Source of the DNA: Nymphaea colorata | Taxonomy: Eukaryota > Streptophyta > Magnoliopsida > Nymphaeales > Nymphaeaceae | Assembly: GCF_008831285.2 (NCBI RefSeq) | Contig: NC_045138.2 | Location: 18,633,934 to 18,697,933 of the forward strand | Direction: 5' to 3' | DNA length: 64,000 bases | Part shown: positions 40,248 to 61,100 of the stretch, piece by piece | How positions within the stretch are numbered: the stretch's first letter is position 1 | Layout of the letters: each line of letters begins with the position of its first letter | Notes under the pieces: generated by a model | The model's database searches: none | Told to the model about the DNA's origin: nothing | The model's input: only the letters and a program-made list of their open reading frames with translations | Translations under genes and position numbers: made by a program

Positions 40248-40643
40248 TCAAGAATCAAAACCAGAGTAGACGCCCTGGTCCCTCAGCAGCCTCTTCTCCT
40301 CTTCAACATAGCTCTTCCCCCTGCTGGCCTGACCAAGTTCTCTCTTCCTCTTTTCCTTTTGTGAGAAAGAAAGATTTTTCTTTTCCTTCCTCGTCTGCAC
40401 ATTCAACAGTTTTTCACCCTCAGCTACTGCGTCTCTTGTCCTTTCACGTTCTTCATATGTTTCTTCAGCATCCTTGCTGGTCGAACGATTCTTGCCATCA
40501 GACCAAGACCAGTCTTGTTCCTGGTTTGCAACTGTACTTGGAGGAGGAACATCCAAGACTGAAAAACCACCCTTGTAGCCATGTTTGCTTAGGGCTTCAT
40601 AACTTACGCCAGCAGCCTTTTTCTTTCCTGGAATAACCACCAT
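40248..40643 (-). CDS. Small highly charged conserved plant protein, function unknown
   Basis: A 131-aa frame starting MVVIPGKKKAAGVSYEALS. It is Lys/Glu/Arg-rich and ends with NLSFSQKEKRKRELGQASRG then YVEEEKRLLRDQGVYSGFDS and stop. The ordered, low-redundancy C-terminus and central WSWSDGK motif look like a real conserved protein; I have a sense of seeing this tail in other plant proteomes but cannot name the family. No catalytic motif, signal peptide or membrane segment is visible, and the KEKRKR cluster could target it to the nucleus. The ATG is chosen as the first Met. An acceptor-like TTTTAG sits just upstream (near 40,670), so a spliced leader is possible. It lies only 133 bp downstream of the RDM1 stop on the same strand. 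Confidence 0.7.
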   Translation of the reverse strand: MVVIPGKKKAAGVSYEALSKHGYKGGFSVLDVPPPSTVANQEQDWSWSDGKNRSTSKDAEETYEERERTRDAVAEGEKLLNVQTRKEKKNLSFSQKEKRKRELGQASRGKSYVEEEKRLLRDQGVYSGFDS

Positions 40644-40776
40644 AGACTTAATCCAAGTCAAGGAGGCCTAAAAGGTTAAGATCTGCTAAACTACCAGTCT
40701 ACCACTAAAATGTAGTCTTATTTACATGCCAAATACAAAATACATGCGGGAAAGTTAAGCTTGTCTACAGCATCTT

Positions 40777-48226
<7,450 letters not shown>

Positions 48227-48820
48227 TTTTTACACAACCTAAAGAAGGGACAAGCACCTACCCAAGTTACCACCCAAAAAAAATAGCCCATGTCGTACTA
48301 ATACTGTTATAATCAACTGAGTACTACCATCTCAAAGGAACCGCATTTTAACTGTTCATAGTTTCCTTAACAGAAGAGAGAGAAAAAAAGAGACCGAAAA
48401 GAAACAAGGACCCCCTTCCCTAAACATTTCTAACGAGAGCATGTAGCAAACGAACCAAGTAACTTCAAATAAAAAAGAGCAACACCATCCAACAAACCCA
48501 AAAAAGAAAAAGTTATTCGGAACTACAAGGCAAGGTAAATAACACCGAGCTATTTCTAAGAGAAGGGCTTTAGCACCTATATTTCTTGAAGAACGAAAGA
48601 GGAGGAAGGCGAAAGCCTAAATCGACAGAGAAATGAAAAATGATCATTACAAGAAGAAGAAACTTTCTCACCTCCAGGAAAATGGCCTCTCCCTCTCTCT
48701 CTCTCTCTCGCGTGCTAGGTTTACCTTGTGGGAAAGAGGAGCAGATGGGTTGGGTGACGTTACGCTTGTCCGGTTTCGGGTCGGATATATTCCGGTTCTT
48801 TCTGCCTCTGTGATGAAGAA

Positions 48821-49590
48821 CGAGCCGAATAACTCGAACTCGGCTCGAACTCGAGTTCGAGTTCAAGCCAGTTTTTCTACTCAATGAGTCGATAACGAGT
48901 TGCTGGTTCAGCTCGTTTATTTATTGAGTTGTTTAACGAAGTTCGATTAACACAACTCGGCTCGTTAGCTCGAGTTCGTTGATGCGCCACTTTTTTTTTT
49001 TTTCTTTCTTTCATCGATACTGCGTCACTTTCTCATTTTTTTCTCTCTTTCTCATAAACTCCCACCGGCACCAGCCACCGATTCTTTATCCGCCACCAGC
49101 CACCGATTCTCTATCTTTCTTTCAAAGGCTAGTGAATAACACTAAGGTACTCTCTACACACTCCCTCTTTTTGCCTCTCTCTCCGATCTCACATTCTCGA
49201 TTGGGCAAAGGTCTTACCAAGGGGGGTTTCTGGAACCCTCGATTAGGCAAAGGTTTTGCTCAAATGAGGGTTTCACTCACTCCCTAGCTTGGTGAGGGTT
49301 TAAGAAACCCTCACTTGAAACCCTTGTGTTGGGGAAGGTTCTTTACTTAGTGACTGAGGGCTTTCTCATGGGTTTTGAGTGGGAAAGAAGCAGGTAACAC
49401 AGGCGGTGGTTGTGCAAGGCAAAGCACAAAGCAGAGATGAGTTTGTCGAGCCTTTGAGTCGAGCTCGAGCTCAACAAATTCTGTCAAACCGAGCTGGAGC
49501 TCAACAAATTCTGTCAAGCCGAGCTCGATCTTGAAGTTTCATTAGCCGAGCCGAGCTCGAGTTGGGTGAACTCGGGCTCGACTCGGCTCA
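48821..49590. mobile_element. Element with CGAGCTCGA-rich inverted ends
   Basis: The left 170 bp (starting CGAGCCGAATAACTCGAACT) and the right 150 bp (ending GGCTCGACTCGGCTCA) are built from GAGCTCGA/CTCGGCTCG motifs in opposite orientation and frame a 450-bp pyrimidine-rich interior. This is the pattern of a non-autonomous TIR element about 770 bp long. The exact ends and target duplication are not clear. It occupies most of the space between the divergently transcribed RDM1 and BUD32 genes. Confidence 0.6.
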
Positions 49591-49719
49591 GTGTTGGAGA
49601 TTTGATAGTCTGGCCAAATTAGTTTAGATACGGGTCAAGTTAAACTCTTATTCGATCCATTTGAATGCGAGCAAATTTGGTCCCGCCCTATGACTACGAA
49701 GTACAAACGAGAGCCTCAT

Positions 49720-49863
49720 CCACACCCAACTTCTCTGCCCCACTTCGTCATTCTTCGGCCTCTGCTCCTTCCAACGCTAGAAGGAAAACGGTGTCCAGAT
49801 AGTGCAGCTTGTAGCATTCTGCCGATCCCGCCGAAACGGGAGGTTCTGGAAGCCGGTAGTAAG
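49720..49863 (+). other. Candidate non-coding 5' leader exon of BUD32
   Basis: A CT-rich segment ends with a consensus donor (AGTAAG|GTAAGG, exon end at 49,863). A plausible acceptor (GGTACAG|TTGC at 51,618) precedes the BUD32 ATG by 46 nt. The intervening 1.75 kb contains no conserved coding frame, so a spliced 5' UTR is the simplest model. The transcription start is not determined. Confidence 0.45.
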
Positions 49864-51663
49864 GTAAGGCTTATGGGTATTCTCTTCTTCTTGTACTTCT
49901 GTTGTTGATTTTTATTTTCACGTAAACTTTCGGAAAATGGAGAACTCTAGAAATTTTCAGATTGGTTCTTCAGTTTTCTGCGATAGGCCCATGACTTTTT
50001 TTTTTTTTACTGAAGATTTAGTGTGTACGTGAGTGTATTCTATTGTTTTTATTGGAGTTTAGACTCTCTGGTAGCAAGGCTGTTGCTCTTTACAGAGGAG
50101 AACTCCCTAACTATTGAGTGGAAAAAATGAAAATTGTCGCTCATTTGAGTTTGTGAGTATGAACTTTGTCGAAAGATGCGATTGCTGCGAGACAGGGTAC
50201 TTCATAGCGTATAAATTTAGCAAAATGTTATACTTGATGATGATTGTTCGAAAGATGATATCTAAAGTAGAAGTCTATGCATGTGGGAACGAAATTGAGA
50301 CTCCTTTCTCCGTGTACTTAAACTAAAGATCTTCAAGGAAGAGGGTTTTTTCATCTCTTCTCCAGAATGCATCATCTTCCGTTCAATAGCTAACGATCAG
50401 ACACGTATTTGTTTAAACTCTGTCATCAGCATCTCAAATGGTCATGTCTGCATTTCTTCTATCATTTATTCGGTGGGAAAATATTCATTCTTCTGTTTTG
50501 ATCTCGTAATAGTTGGTTCATAATTCTATAATAGAGGGAGAAGTCGTTGAAAGTTTATCAACAGTCGTGGTCCTTGTGGACATCCATATCAACGTGCACC
50601 AATTATGGTCATAAACCACGTATTTTCATCAAAGCATACCTTTACATGCTCTTAAATGCCCTAAATCTGGGAGCTATGTGCATCCTGAAGCTTTGTATAA
50701 CACTTGAATGAGCAGTCATACTTCACGGTATGTCACCATGGCGATCACGCTGATTCTCAAAGGTACATGTTCACAGTAACATTATTTTTCAGAATATTCC
50801 GGAGAAAGAGAGAGAAGGAGAGGGAGAAATGATGAACAGGACAAAGACGAGCTGCTTCATCAATGCAAAGAGGCAGATATTTTCATTTTGAGAAGGTCCT
50901 TCAAACAAATGAGGGCTTATGGTTTGCTATGTAGTTCTCCCTTTTTTTCATGAAATGTGCGGCTCAATCGTTTTTAGCTTGGAAGAGTGGGTGCATTTTT
51001 CATTTTGAACTTTTTGGCAGTGATAAACTGATAACTATGGCTCAAATGGTAATTGCAATTGGTTTTTTGAATCTCTTGCTGACTTTGTCTAGTGCCAAAA
51101 ATCTTAAGTTTTGGTGCTTTAGTTTTCTAAAATTAATGAACATGATTCTTGGGTATTTTAATGTTGTGTCTATACTTTCTCTTTTTAGTATTTATGGAGT
51201 CATTTATGAAGAACATTCATATACAGATAGGTGGTTTGATGCTTGTCTTCCGTAACATAATCGGCATGCTCAAGACCCACCAATTTGGCTCTAGGAGGGT
51301 CTTATACAAGTTTGTGCTCATGATGGTTGATGTTTCATATGATGCTATGCCAAACCCTCCTTTTGAGGTTCCTTTCTCTTTCTTCCTTGAAGTTCCTCTT
51401 TCCACAGGTGTTGAAACCTACTTTATAAACTTTTCAAATGTCTTCAATTTTCTGCTTCCTAGAAGTTCCACTGTGGCTGTCTTTTTAGCCACTTATTTTA
51501 TCCTGGAGTATTGCTTGTTTCTCTATATACCGGTTATCAATACTACTACGAATGTGCTTTTAATGTTTCTCTTATTGGTTTGGATTCTGAATATACTATT
51601 TGATGAAACATGGTACAGTTGCTATCAAGGACAAAAGTGATCTAGAAATTTTATTTACCCTTT

Positions 51664-53423
<1,760 letters not shown>

Positions 53424-54671
53424 AATTCTTGCAAGTGGGCTGCTAGCTTGTTAGTTGTATCTATTCACATGCTTAGATTATTACACTTAAAGAGGATTGA
53501 AGCTGTCGTTGGTTGGTAGCATACCTATCGTCACTTCTTAGGGTCATACTCTTGTTGTTACCTCAGAGGGCTGTCACTTATCTAATGGTTTTTGTACTTG
53601 AAAAGGGTCTACTCGGGATGCACTTTTATTGCCATAATTTAGTAAAGATCTGCCGAAAGGCAGCTCTCCTCAAAAGAGTTCGTTGTTTTTTAATGAATTA
53701 GCTAATCCTCAACGCTGCCATTTTATCCAAGTCTAAACATAGTCAACAATATCGTTGAAATTTTATGATGCTTCTGTAAATATCTCCAAACTATTGACAT
53801 AAGTCAATTTGAGAGAATTCATGCGATATTTTCATAATAGCACCAAAGGAAATTTATTCTAATATTAAACTCATATTTTTTTTAACTATTTTTCTATTAA
53901 TTCTTGAGACCTTTTTTGAGAAAACGTCGTTGAAATATTTGAGAGGACCAGAGGACCATAGCCTATGTTGCACAGAGCTGCACTAACTTTGTTTTCTTTT
54001 TCCAACTTCTTTGTAAGCTGGCCGACTGATGTTGTTTTTAAGTTATATTTCTGTTGCATGCTGCGATCTTACTGCGGAAGTTGGTTCTCTTCTTTTCGTT
54101 TGGATGCTTCCAATTCAGGAGTTATTCTGGGGCTAGCTTCCTTCTCGCCAGGATCCCCATAGTTTTCTCTTTTGGCGTACTTTGTTTCTTTCATGTTCAT
54201 ACTGTATGGAATTTTTTTCTGCAATAAGCAGGGATAACTTAGCTAGCCTGAGATATTTCTGCTAAGCCTTTTAGAAGGATTCAACCCTGCGTCTGATCAC
54301 TGATTAAAATTGTAGTTTTCCTTGTTTGAGGACAAAACCAATCCCATTCACAAGAAGAGGCTACGTGCTGAACATTTTAGTTGTTACTATCAATTGGATG
54401 GAGTTTTCAGCCACACAAACACTTCCCTTTATTGCAAGCTAGTTTTTTTCTTTTGGTTGAAGTAATGACGACATAACCAGGTTAAGGGATTCACCGTCAA
54501 GAAGACTTATGTCCAGGCTAATGAATATTGGAAGAAGTGGGCTGACGCGCCCATCTATAGAGCTTGCATAAACTTGGCCTTAAGTATTGCTCTTCAGAGA
54601 GTTTTGAACAATTTTGAGGCTTGATGAGGAAATTATTTTAGGCAATTGCAACACATCTTTGGGCTTCATAT

Positions 54672-54790
54672 TAGGGTGGGCATTGGGCCAGCCCGGGTCG
54701 GCCTGACGGGCCCGAAACTCGGACCCAGGCCCGGCCCGGTTACAATAAAAAATATTCAACTAAACATCATAAATAAATGAATAATTACCG
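54672..54790. mobile_element. Truncated Ac-type hAT terminus
   Basis: TAGGGTGGGCATTGGGCCAG, followed by GGCCCGGCCCGG-type runs and then an A/T-rich stretch, is the pattern of Ac-like hAT ends in many plants. I cannot find the matching inverted end within reach, so it looks truncated, or the other end has diverged. It sits just past the SUV3 stop codon (54,835), probably within that gene's 3' UTR. Confidence 0.4.
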
Positions 54791-54834
54791 AGGCAGAAGG
54801 AAGATGACTTGCTTGGTTTACAAACGGAAACGAA

Positions 54835-55111
54835 TTAAGATAGGAAAGCAGGTCTCCACGAAGGACGTTTGAACAGGTTCCTTGCTCTTGGCCGTTGCCA
54901 CCCCAATCGCTCCAGGAACTCTTCAATCAGGCTGCAATAGCCATAGAAATGCAAAAATCAATCACAACCGAACTTTCAGCTTTTCACTTCCACCTTAGAT
55001 ATGACTTGGCTACTGCCAGATAATCAATAGCAAATTAAGATGAAACATATTGACTTTTAGGCAAGAAAATCAAGTCCTAGGGGCTAGGAGCCCAAGAATG
55101 TGAAAACATGC

Positions 55112-55153
<42 letters not shown>

Positions 55154-58100
55154 TATCTTGGAGAACAAAGGAGAAAAAATGTTTACTCACAGGTTGCACA
55201 TTTCCTTTTGTGCAGATGCCACTTCACGGTCTGGAAAACTCTCTTCCAATCGGAAACTCAGCCATACATAGAGGTCTAAGACCTGAATCAAATAAATAAA
55301 TGAAAAATGGTAAATGACAAATGACAAATTAAAATGAGAGGTTTATCATGTGGTGTTCAACGTCCATCTATTCAAACAAATGTCATACATCCAGTTTCCA
55401 GAGCAACTAAAAGATACTGAAAATTACCCCTTTAAAATGCAAATTGGATCTCGTTTCTAGCAACTGACGGGAAGAAAATGAAACTATCTGCCTAAAATAC
55501 AAATTGGATACCGATATGAATTTCCAGCCGGTTCGTTGCAGAAAATACAGATATGAATTTCCTTAAATTGCGAGGCAATGTTTTTACACAGACGTAGATC
55601 CTGATTATTAAAGTTTTACACATATCCATGTCCTGATTAACCTATTGATTTATTAGAAGAAACTGCTAATCATGTGGACATGTTAATATACTAACAAAAT
55701 CATGGTAAAATCACCTTGCTCTAACAAGCAATTGATACGTTTAATTAACACGCAATGGCCATGATCATCGAAGTTGTAACTAAATAGTAAAAGGATATCA
55801 GCCTAATGCTCTTTTGAGCCATGAAAACCATCCGCTTCAGGACAGATAAATATACTGGAGACCTAATTTGACTCGGAACACCCACACCAAAAAGAAAAAA
55901 GTTACCACCATACCAAATTCAACCCATCCACAAACTACCTATGAATCCTGAGTTGCTGACAATCAGCAGAGCTGAATCAGCTAAGTCTGCACCGGTTCAA
56001 GAGCCAAGAAAGAATGAGGGTCGTATAATAGGGTGCCTTTTCCTATATTGTGGGACATTGACATGTGCATCCTTCCCTGTCTCTTTTTAACAAGTGCAAT
56101 GATACCTTTAAGGTAATCATAACAAACCAATCCATGAGGCTAAATTTTTCAACAGGAGAACTACACCGGTGCTTTCAAATACAGAGAGGTAATAGTATGA
56201 AGTATAAAAGTATTTTTAAGCTGCTGACCATGATTAACCTAATAAAAGGATCCATTTGCCTGAAAAGTGCAATAAAAGGGTTTATGAATCACAATTATGT
56301 ACACTGCAAGGATGGGCCTGTCAATTTCCCGTAAGTCAAGGATGAGTATGGAGAAAAAACCTCATAGTTACCAGTCAATACCTTGTGAATAGATTCAAGT
56401 TCCATTAGTTCATTTTGTGACTTTGGCACTCGCAGCGTCCCGGGAGTAAATATTTCTTTCAAATGGACGACTCCTCTTTTGGAGTAGCTCTCTGCAAACT
56501 GGTCCAACCAAGTAGAACCAATATAACTTGTACATTAGAAATTAAAGATCCATGGAGACATTAGATATACCTGGACAAGACCTTGACCAGAAATTTCATC
56601 ATTCATATCTACTGGGCTGCAAAAAAAATAACAATAATAATGCAACTTAGTAGAAGGCAGCTTAGTTACCAGTTACAGATGTTTGAATTGGAGAACTGCT
56701 ATTCCATACAAAGTGCAAGACTTGAATATACGAAAGGGATTTCCTTTTTAAAAACAAATTGAATCTTCTAAAAACGTCAAAGAAAAATGAACCCTTCAAA
56801 AACTAGTTAAGGCAATTTTGACGACCGTGGCAACCGTATACACTATACGGCAATTCTCCATCCAGAAACCTATTACATTAAGAATTGGTTGTTCGTTCTT
56901 ATGTTTCTTTCTGCTTTAGTATTCTTAGTCCTCCATTACAACCCATAACTTTCAGATAAGAAATAACTTCACAACCCAATAACCAGAGAAAATTACCTGA
57001 TGCAGAAAAGGTATTTGTCTTCCAAACTTAATGGCATTTCATCAATAACAGCAGCAACTTTCTGTTAGCCAGAAAAGAGTGACATAGATTATACAAGTTG
57101 GATCCCAGTGGACTTCATCAAAGAATTAACCTTATTGAGCTTTGGAATGACACACAGACAATAATTCTCTGTAAGGTGCCAAATCCACAAGTATATGAAC
57201 TATATCAAAGACCAGAAAAGCACATCATATACCAGAATATCTTCACAGTTAGTGATGAAATAAAATGGAGAAGTTTTGGCTTTCTCTAGGAACTGCTCCT
57301 GCAAAAGCAAAAACACAAATTACGAGCAAATGTCACTCCCAAATGATTGTGAGAATAGTTAAACTTATATTTGCCATCTACAGACCTACATACAGACAGC
57401 ATGATCATTTACAAATATAGGCATGTAAACCTGTAATAAGTAGAAACATATGACCAAAATTTTATGTACTTTTGATACACGATACATAAAGATAGCAATA
57501 TTGACCCTGTTCGCCAAGCATGATCACGTTTTGTCATAGCCTGCTTGGGCTAAAACACATACTGTAACTTGTTTGCCACAGAAATGTTTATTGATGCTGA
57601 ATGCTTTTATGGTTTCCATATATCATCCAATGCTTTTTGTTCTCATTTCAATTTCCACTTTTTATATTAAACATTAAGGGGGACCTAGAGTCCAAAATTG
57701 CATTCTAACTGCAAAGAAGAAGAAACCAAAAATGCCGAAGTTCCACCACTATGGACACCAACAGCTTATATGAATCACATTAAGATGATCAAATAAATAC
57801 TAGTTATTTCTAAAGCCAGGGAAACTAGTATACCTCTAGCACCTAAATATACATGAGATGCTGCAACTCTTTCTTCTAAAGCAAGTTGATTTCTAAGATA
57901 GTGAGACACAGTTGTAAAAGTCACATTGTATCACGTATCAGTTAGGCCAACCTATATGCATACGTAAGGCATCGTAAGCATATCATAAAATTTATTTTTT
58001 AAATTCAGTAAAAAATCGAAAAAATAGGGAAAAATCAGAAAAAAAAAAGGAAACAACAAGAAAAATGTTTTCCATATAAAACAATTCCTCACAGTACCAT

Positions 58101-61100
58101 ACAGATAAATAAACATTCATAATCCGTCATCCACACACATAATAATGATATTGATATGATAAGCATGATAAAGTTTAAAGTCTTAAAAACTTTTACAGTA
58201 AAAAGCTTTACTGTTTTACATCACATCATCAAAAATTTAAAAACATAGAATCTATCTATTTATCTTCTTCATCTTCATTATAATCTATCTATTCATCTTT
58301 TTCATCTTCATTATAATCTCCATCCTCAATGCAGTGATTTCTCATTTTTCCCTTCAATCATTGATTTCTTGGCAATCTCTCCAAAATCACAAAAGCTGCT
58401 CCTCCCACATCTTTTAGGAATGCTGGAAATGAAAGGGAAGAGGAGGTTTTAAACATAAAATGTTTGAAAAGGGCATCGGACAACTTAAAAAAAAAAAAAA
58501 GGCAGGCCCGTATTGCAAGATATGGGCCGTATCCCATATCCTACGATACCGCGGAGTGGGGGCGTATAGTACGTTACATACGATACAGGCACAATATGCC
58601 AGCAATTTGCGTATCTGCCCCTATCATATCGTTTTTCTCGAACGATATGATACAGATGGCACTGAGTGAGACTATTGTAGACAGGAGGTCTATGTACACC
58701 AAAAAGGAACTTTTATCACTTAGGTTCTACGATTCCATCCAGTGAGTAAGAAGGAAACGTGGATCATTTTTCTTCTGGAAATGCAAAACATAGCAGGTTC
58801 ATTACCTAAAGGCAAATCCAGCAACTAAGTTACTAACTATTTAAATCTATTCAGATCTGTTTTATACCAAAATCTGATTTACATAACCTTTCAAGAAAAT
58901 TCAGATCTGTTTTATACCAAAATCTGATTTACATAACCTTTCAAGAAAAACCCTGTCAGAGTGACTGCATCATGAACAATTAGAATTTACTCAAAGCCCG
59001 GCAGAGATAAAGCTTACCAGCATATGATAAAACCCAACTTTGGGATGTAATCTGGAGTATAAGAACAACAGATCAGATGTAGGAAAGAGCCCTGCACGCT
59101 GTAAAGACATATAAAAGAGACTATCTTAGAGAAATACATAAACATATATGGTGCATGTCTAGCAAGCTACAAGTAGTTAGATCTCATTACTTATTTTTTC
59201 ACACAGATAGAGAAGTTGGAGAAAAAGGAGTACGGGCTTACAGCCTGAAACTAAAAGAGAACTGAATACACTCTTGTGTATGTGTTGTACAATTACATAT
59301 TGTCGTATAAGTGTCCAAGACCTACATAAAACTGAATTAAGATAAATAAGATTCTACTGACTAATTAATTATAATCTGAGACAAACTTTCCTACTCATTG
59401 TGTACCCATTGATATCTGTCATTTATCCACAAAAAAGGGTTACGTTTGAGGGCCTCGTGCGTGCGGAACTTGCAAAGTATAGAAAAAACATTGACATATT
59501 AGAAAAACTGACAGATAAAATGTGAACAAGTCAACGTGATTCAACAGAAAATGATATATACAACTGCCAGAGTAAAGGCTCATGCACTCAAGTTGCTACC
59601 GATAACCAAAGAAAACCTTGTCAATATTATTCCATGCATGTATAAGTGCAGTCAAATTGCAACAGGTGGGAATAACAGTACTTGGTATCCTCCCATACTA
59701 TAGACTGATATTGCCCTCTTAGCATGCCGGATCACTAAATGGAAGAATGCTATGTGAAGGCCCCTGCTCCTCAACCTGTCTCTTACGTAGTTTTAAGGTG
59801 GGTTTGGAACCACAAGTACAGCCATGTGCATGCAAATGTACAGACATGAGTACATATACACAAACATGTACAGGTAATAATCAGATAAATCATGTGCAGG
59901 GAGCAGGGTCCTGGACACAAATATGAAATGCAGTCACTCCTGCACTTAGTGACTGAGATCCAGTGCTGTGCAAGATAAGTGAATCAATTAATGGTACTTG
60001 TGGGAATCTGCACAAATCAATTTTTTACGTGATAGCATCATAGCAATAGTCATTAGAGCTTTTTAGGTGATGTGATCAAACTGTACACTGCTACATCTTC
60101 CTAATTATTCTACTCTATCCAATCAACAATCTTGTTCAACTAATATGAAAATCAATGTTTCTGAATAAGGGGACATGAAACCCACTCTTCTGATGCTATT
60201 CTCAAAGACAATGCATCTTTTCTTCTTAGACTTTATATGTCTTTGTACAGCATTACCGTAAGCACAATTTTGTTGTTCCCACAAGAACAAAAAACAAACC
60301 CGAAGCATCCACTTCAATAAATGCGACAAAATATACAAATTAGGGTATAAGATACACACAGACATATGTCCACTTACCTCCAAAATAGGGGACGGTGATC
60401 TTAGAGATGAGTGGAGCAAAGGCAGATCCTCACCATCCAAGCAGGTCACCTCACCATTTGGAAATTTAGATCCATACCTTCCAGCCCTTCCTGGATCAAA
60501 GAATAAAAAAAGGAACTACGTGTAAAACTAATTGAACATATTTGTGAATTATCCATGTATTAACCAGCAGATCAGGAACTCAGATAGTGCAGAAGCAACT
60601 TGAAAATAGAACTACAGAATAGATCCACCCTTGAAGATATTGAGAAGGAAACTGAAAAATTACCTAATCTTATGTCAAATCATATAACACACATCAGAAA
60701 GGAAATGGATTCAATGATTAAACAGAACTTGAGCAAAACTGAATCCTATGTAAAATTAAAAGCATATAGGAATGGATCTAAGCACCTGCAATCTGCTTAA
60801 TCTCTGAGACCGTAAGTTTACGCATTTCAGAACCATCAAATTTTTTCAATGTTGAGAATATTATCCTAGAAATGTTCAGATTCAGGCCCATTCCAACAGC
60901 ATCACTAGCCACGAGAACATCAAACTCACTGCTTTCATCATTGAACATTGATGCCTGCAATCCTACAAAGAATTAACTTAGCTAACCTTTATCACGTTAC
61001 CAAATGGATGCCAAATTAATTACATCTTACAAGCAATAACTTGGCAGCACAGGAAAGTTCATCCACTTTTCTGCAGAACTATCACGGTGCAATGATATAA

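Noticed and set aside
39974-40636. 220-codon plus-strand frame
   Set aside because: It overlaps the small conserved gene on the opposite strand; its Ser/Pro/Leu-rich sequence is the complement of a Lys/Glu-rich coding region.
51149-51640. 163-codon hydrophobic plus-strand frame upstream of BUD32
   Set aside because: It is Phe/Leu/Ile-rich because the DNA is T-rich, has no recognisable motif, and lies in what is best explained as the BUD32 5' leader intron.
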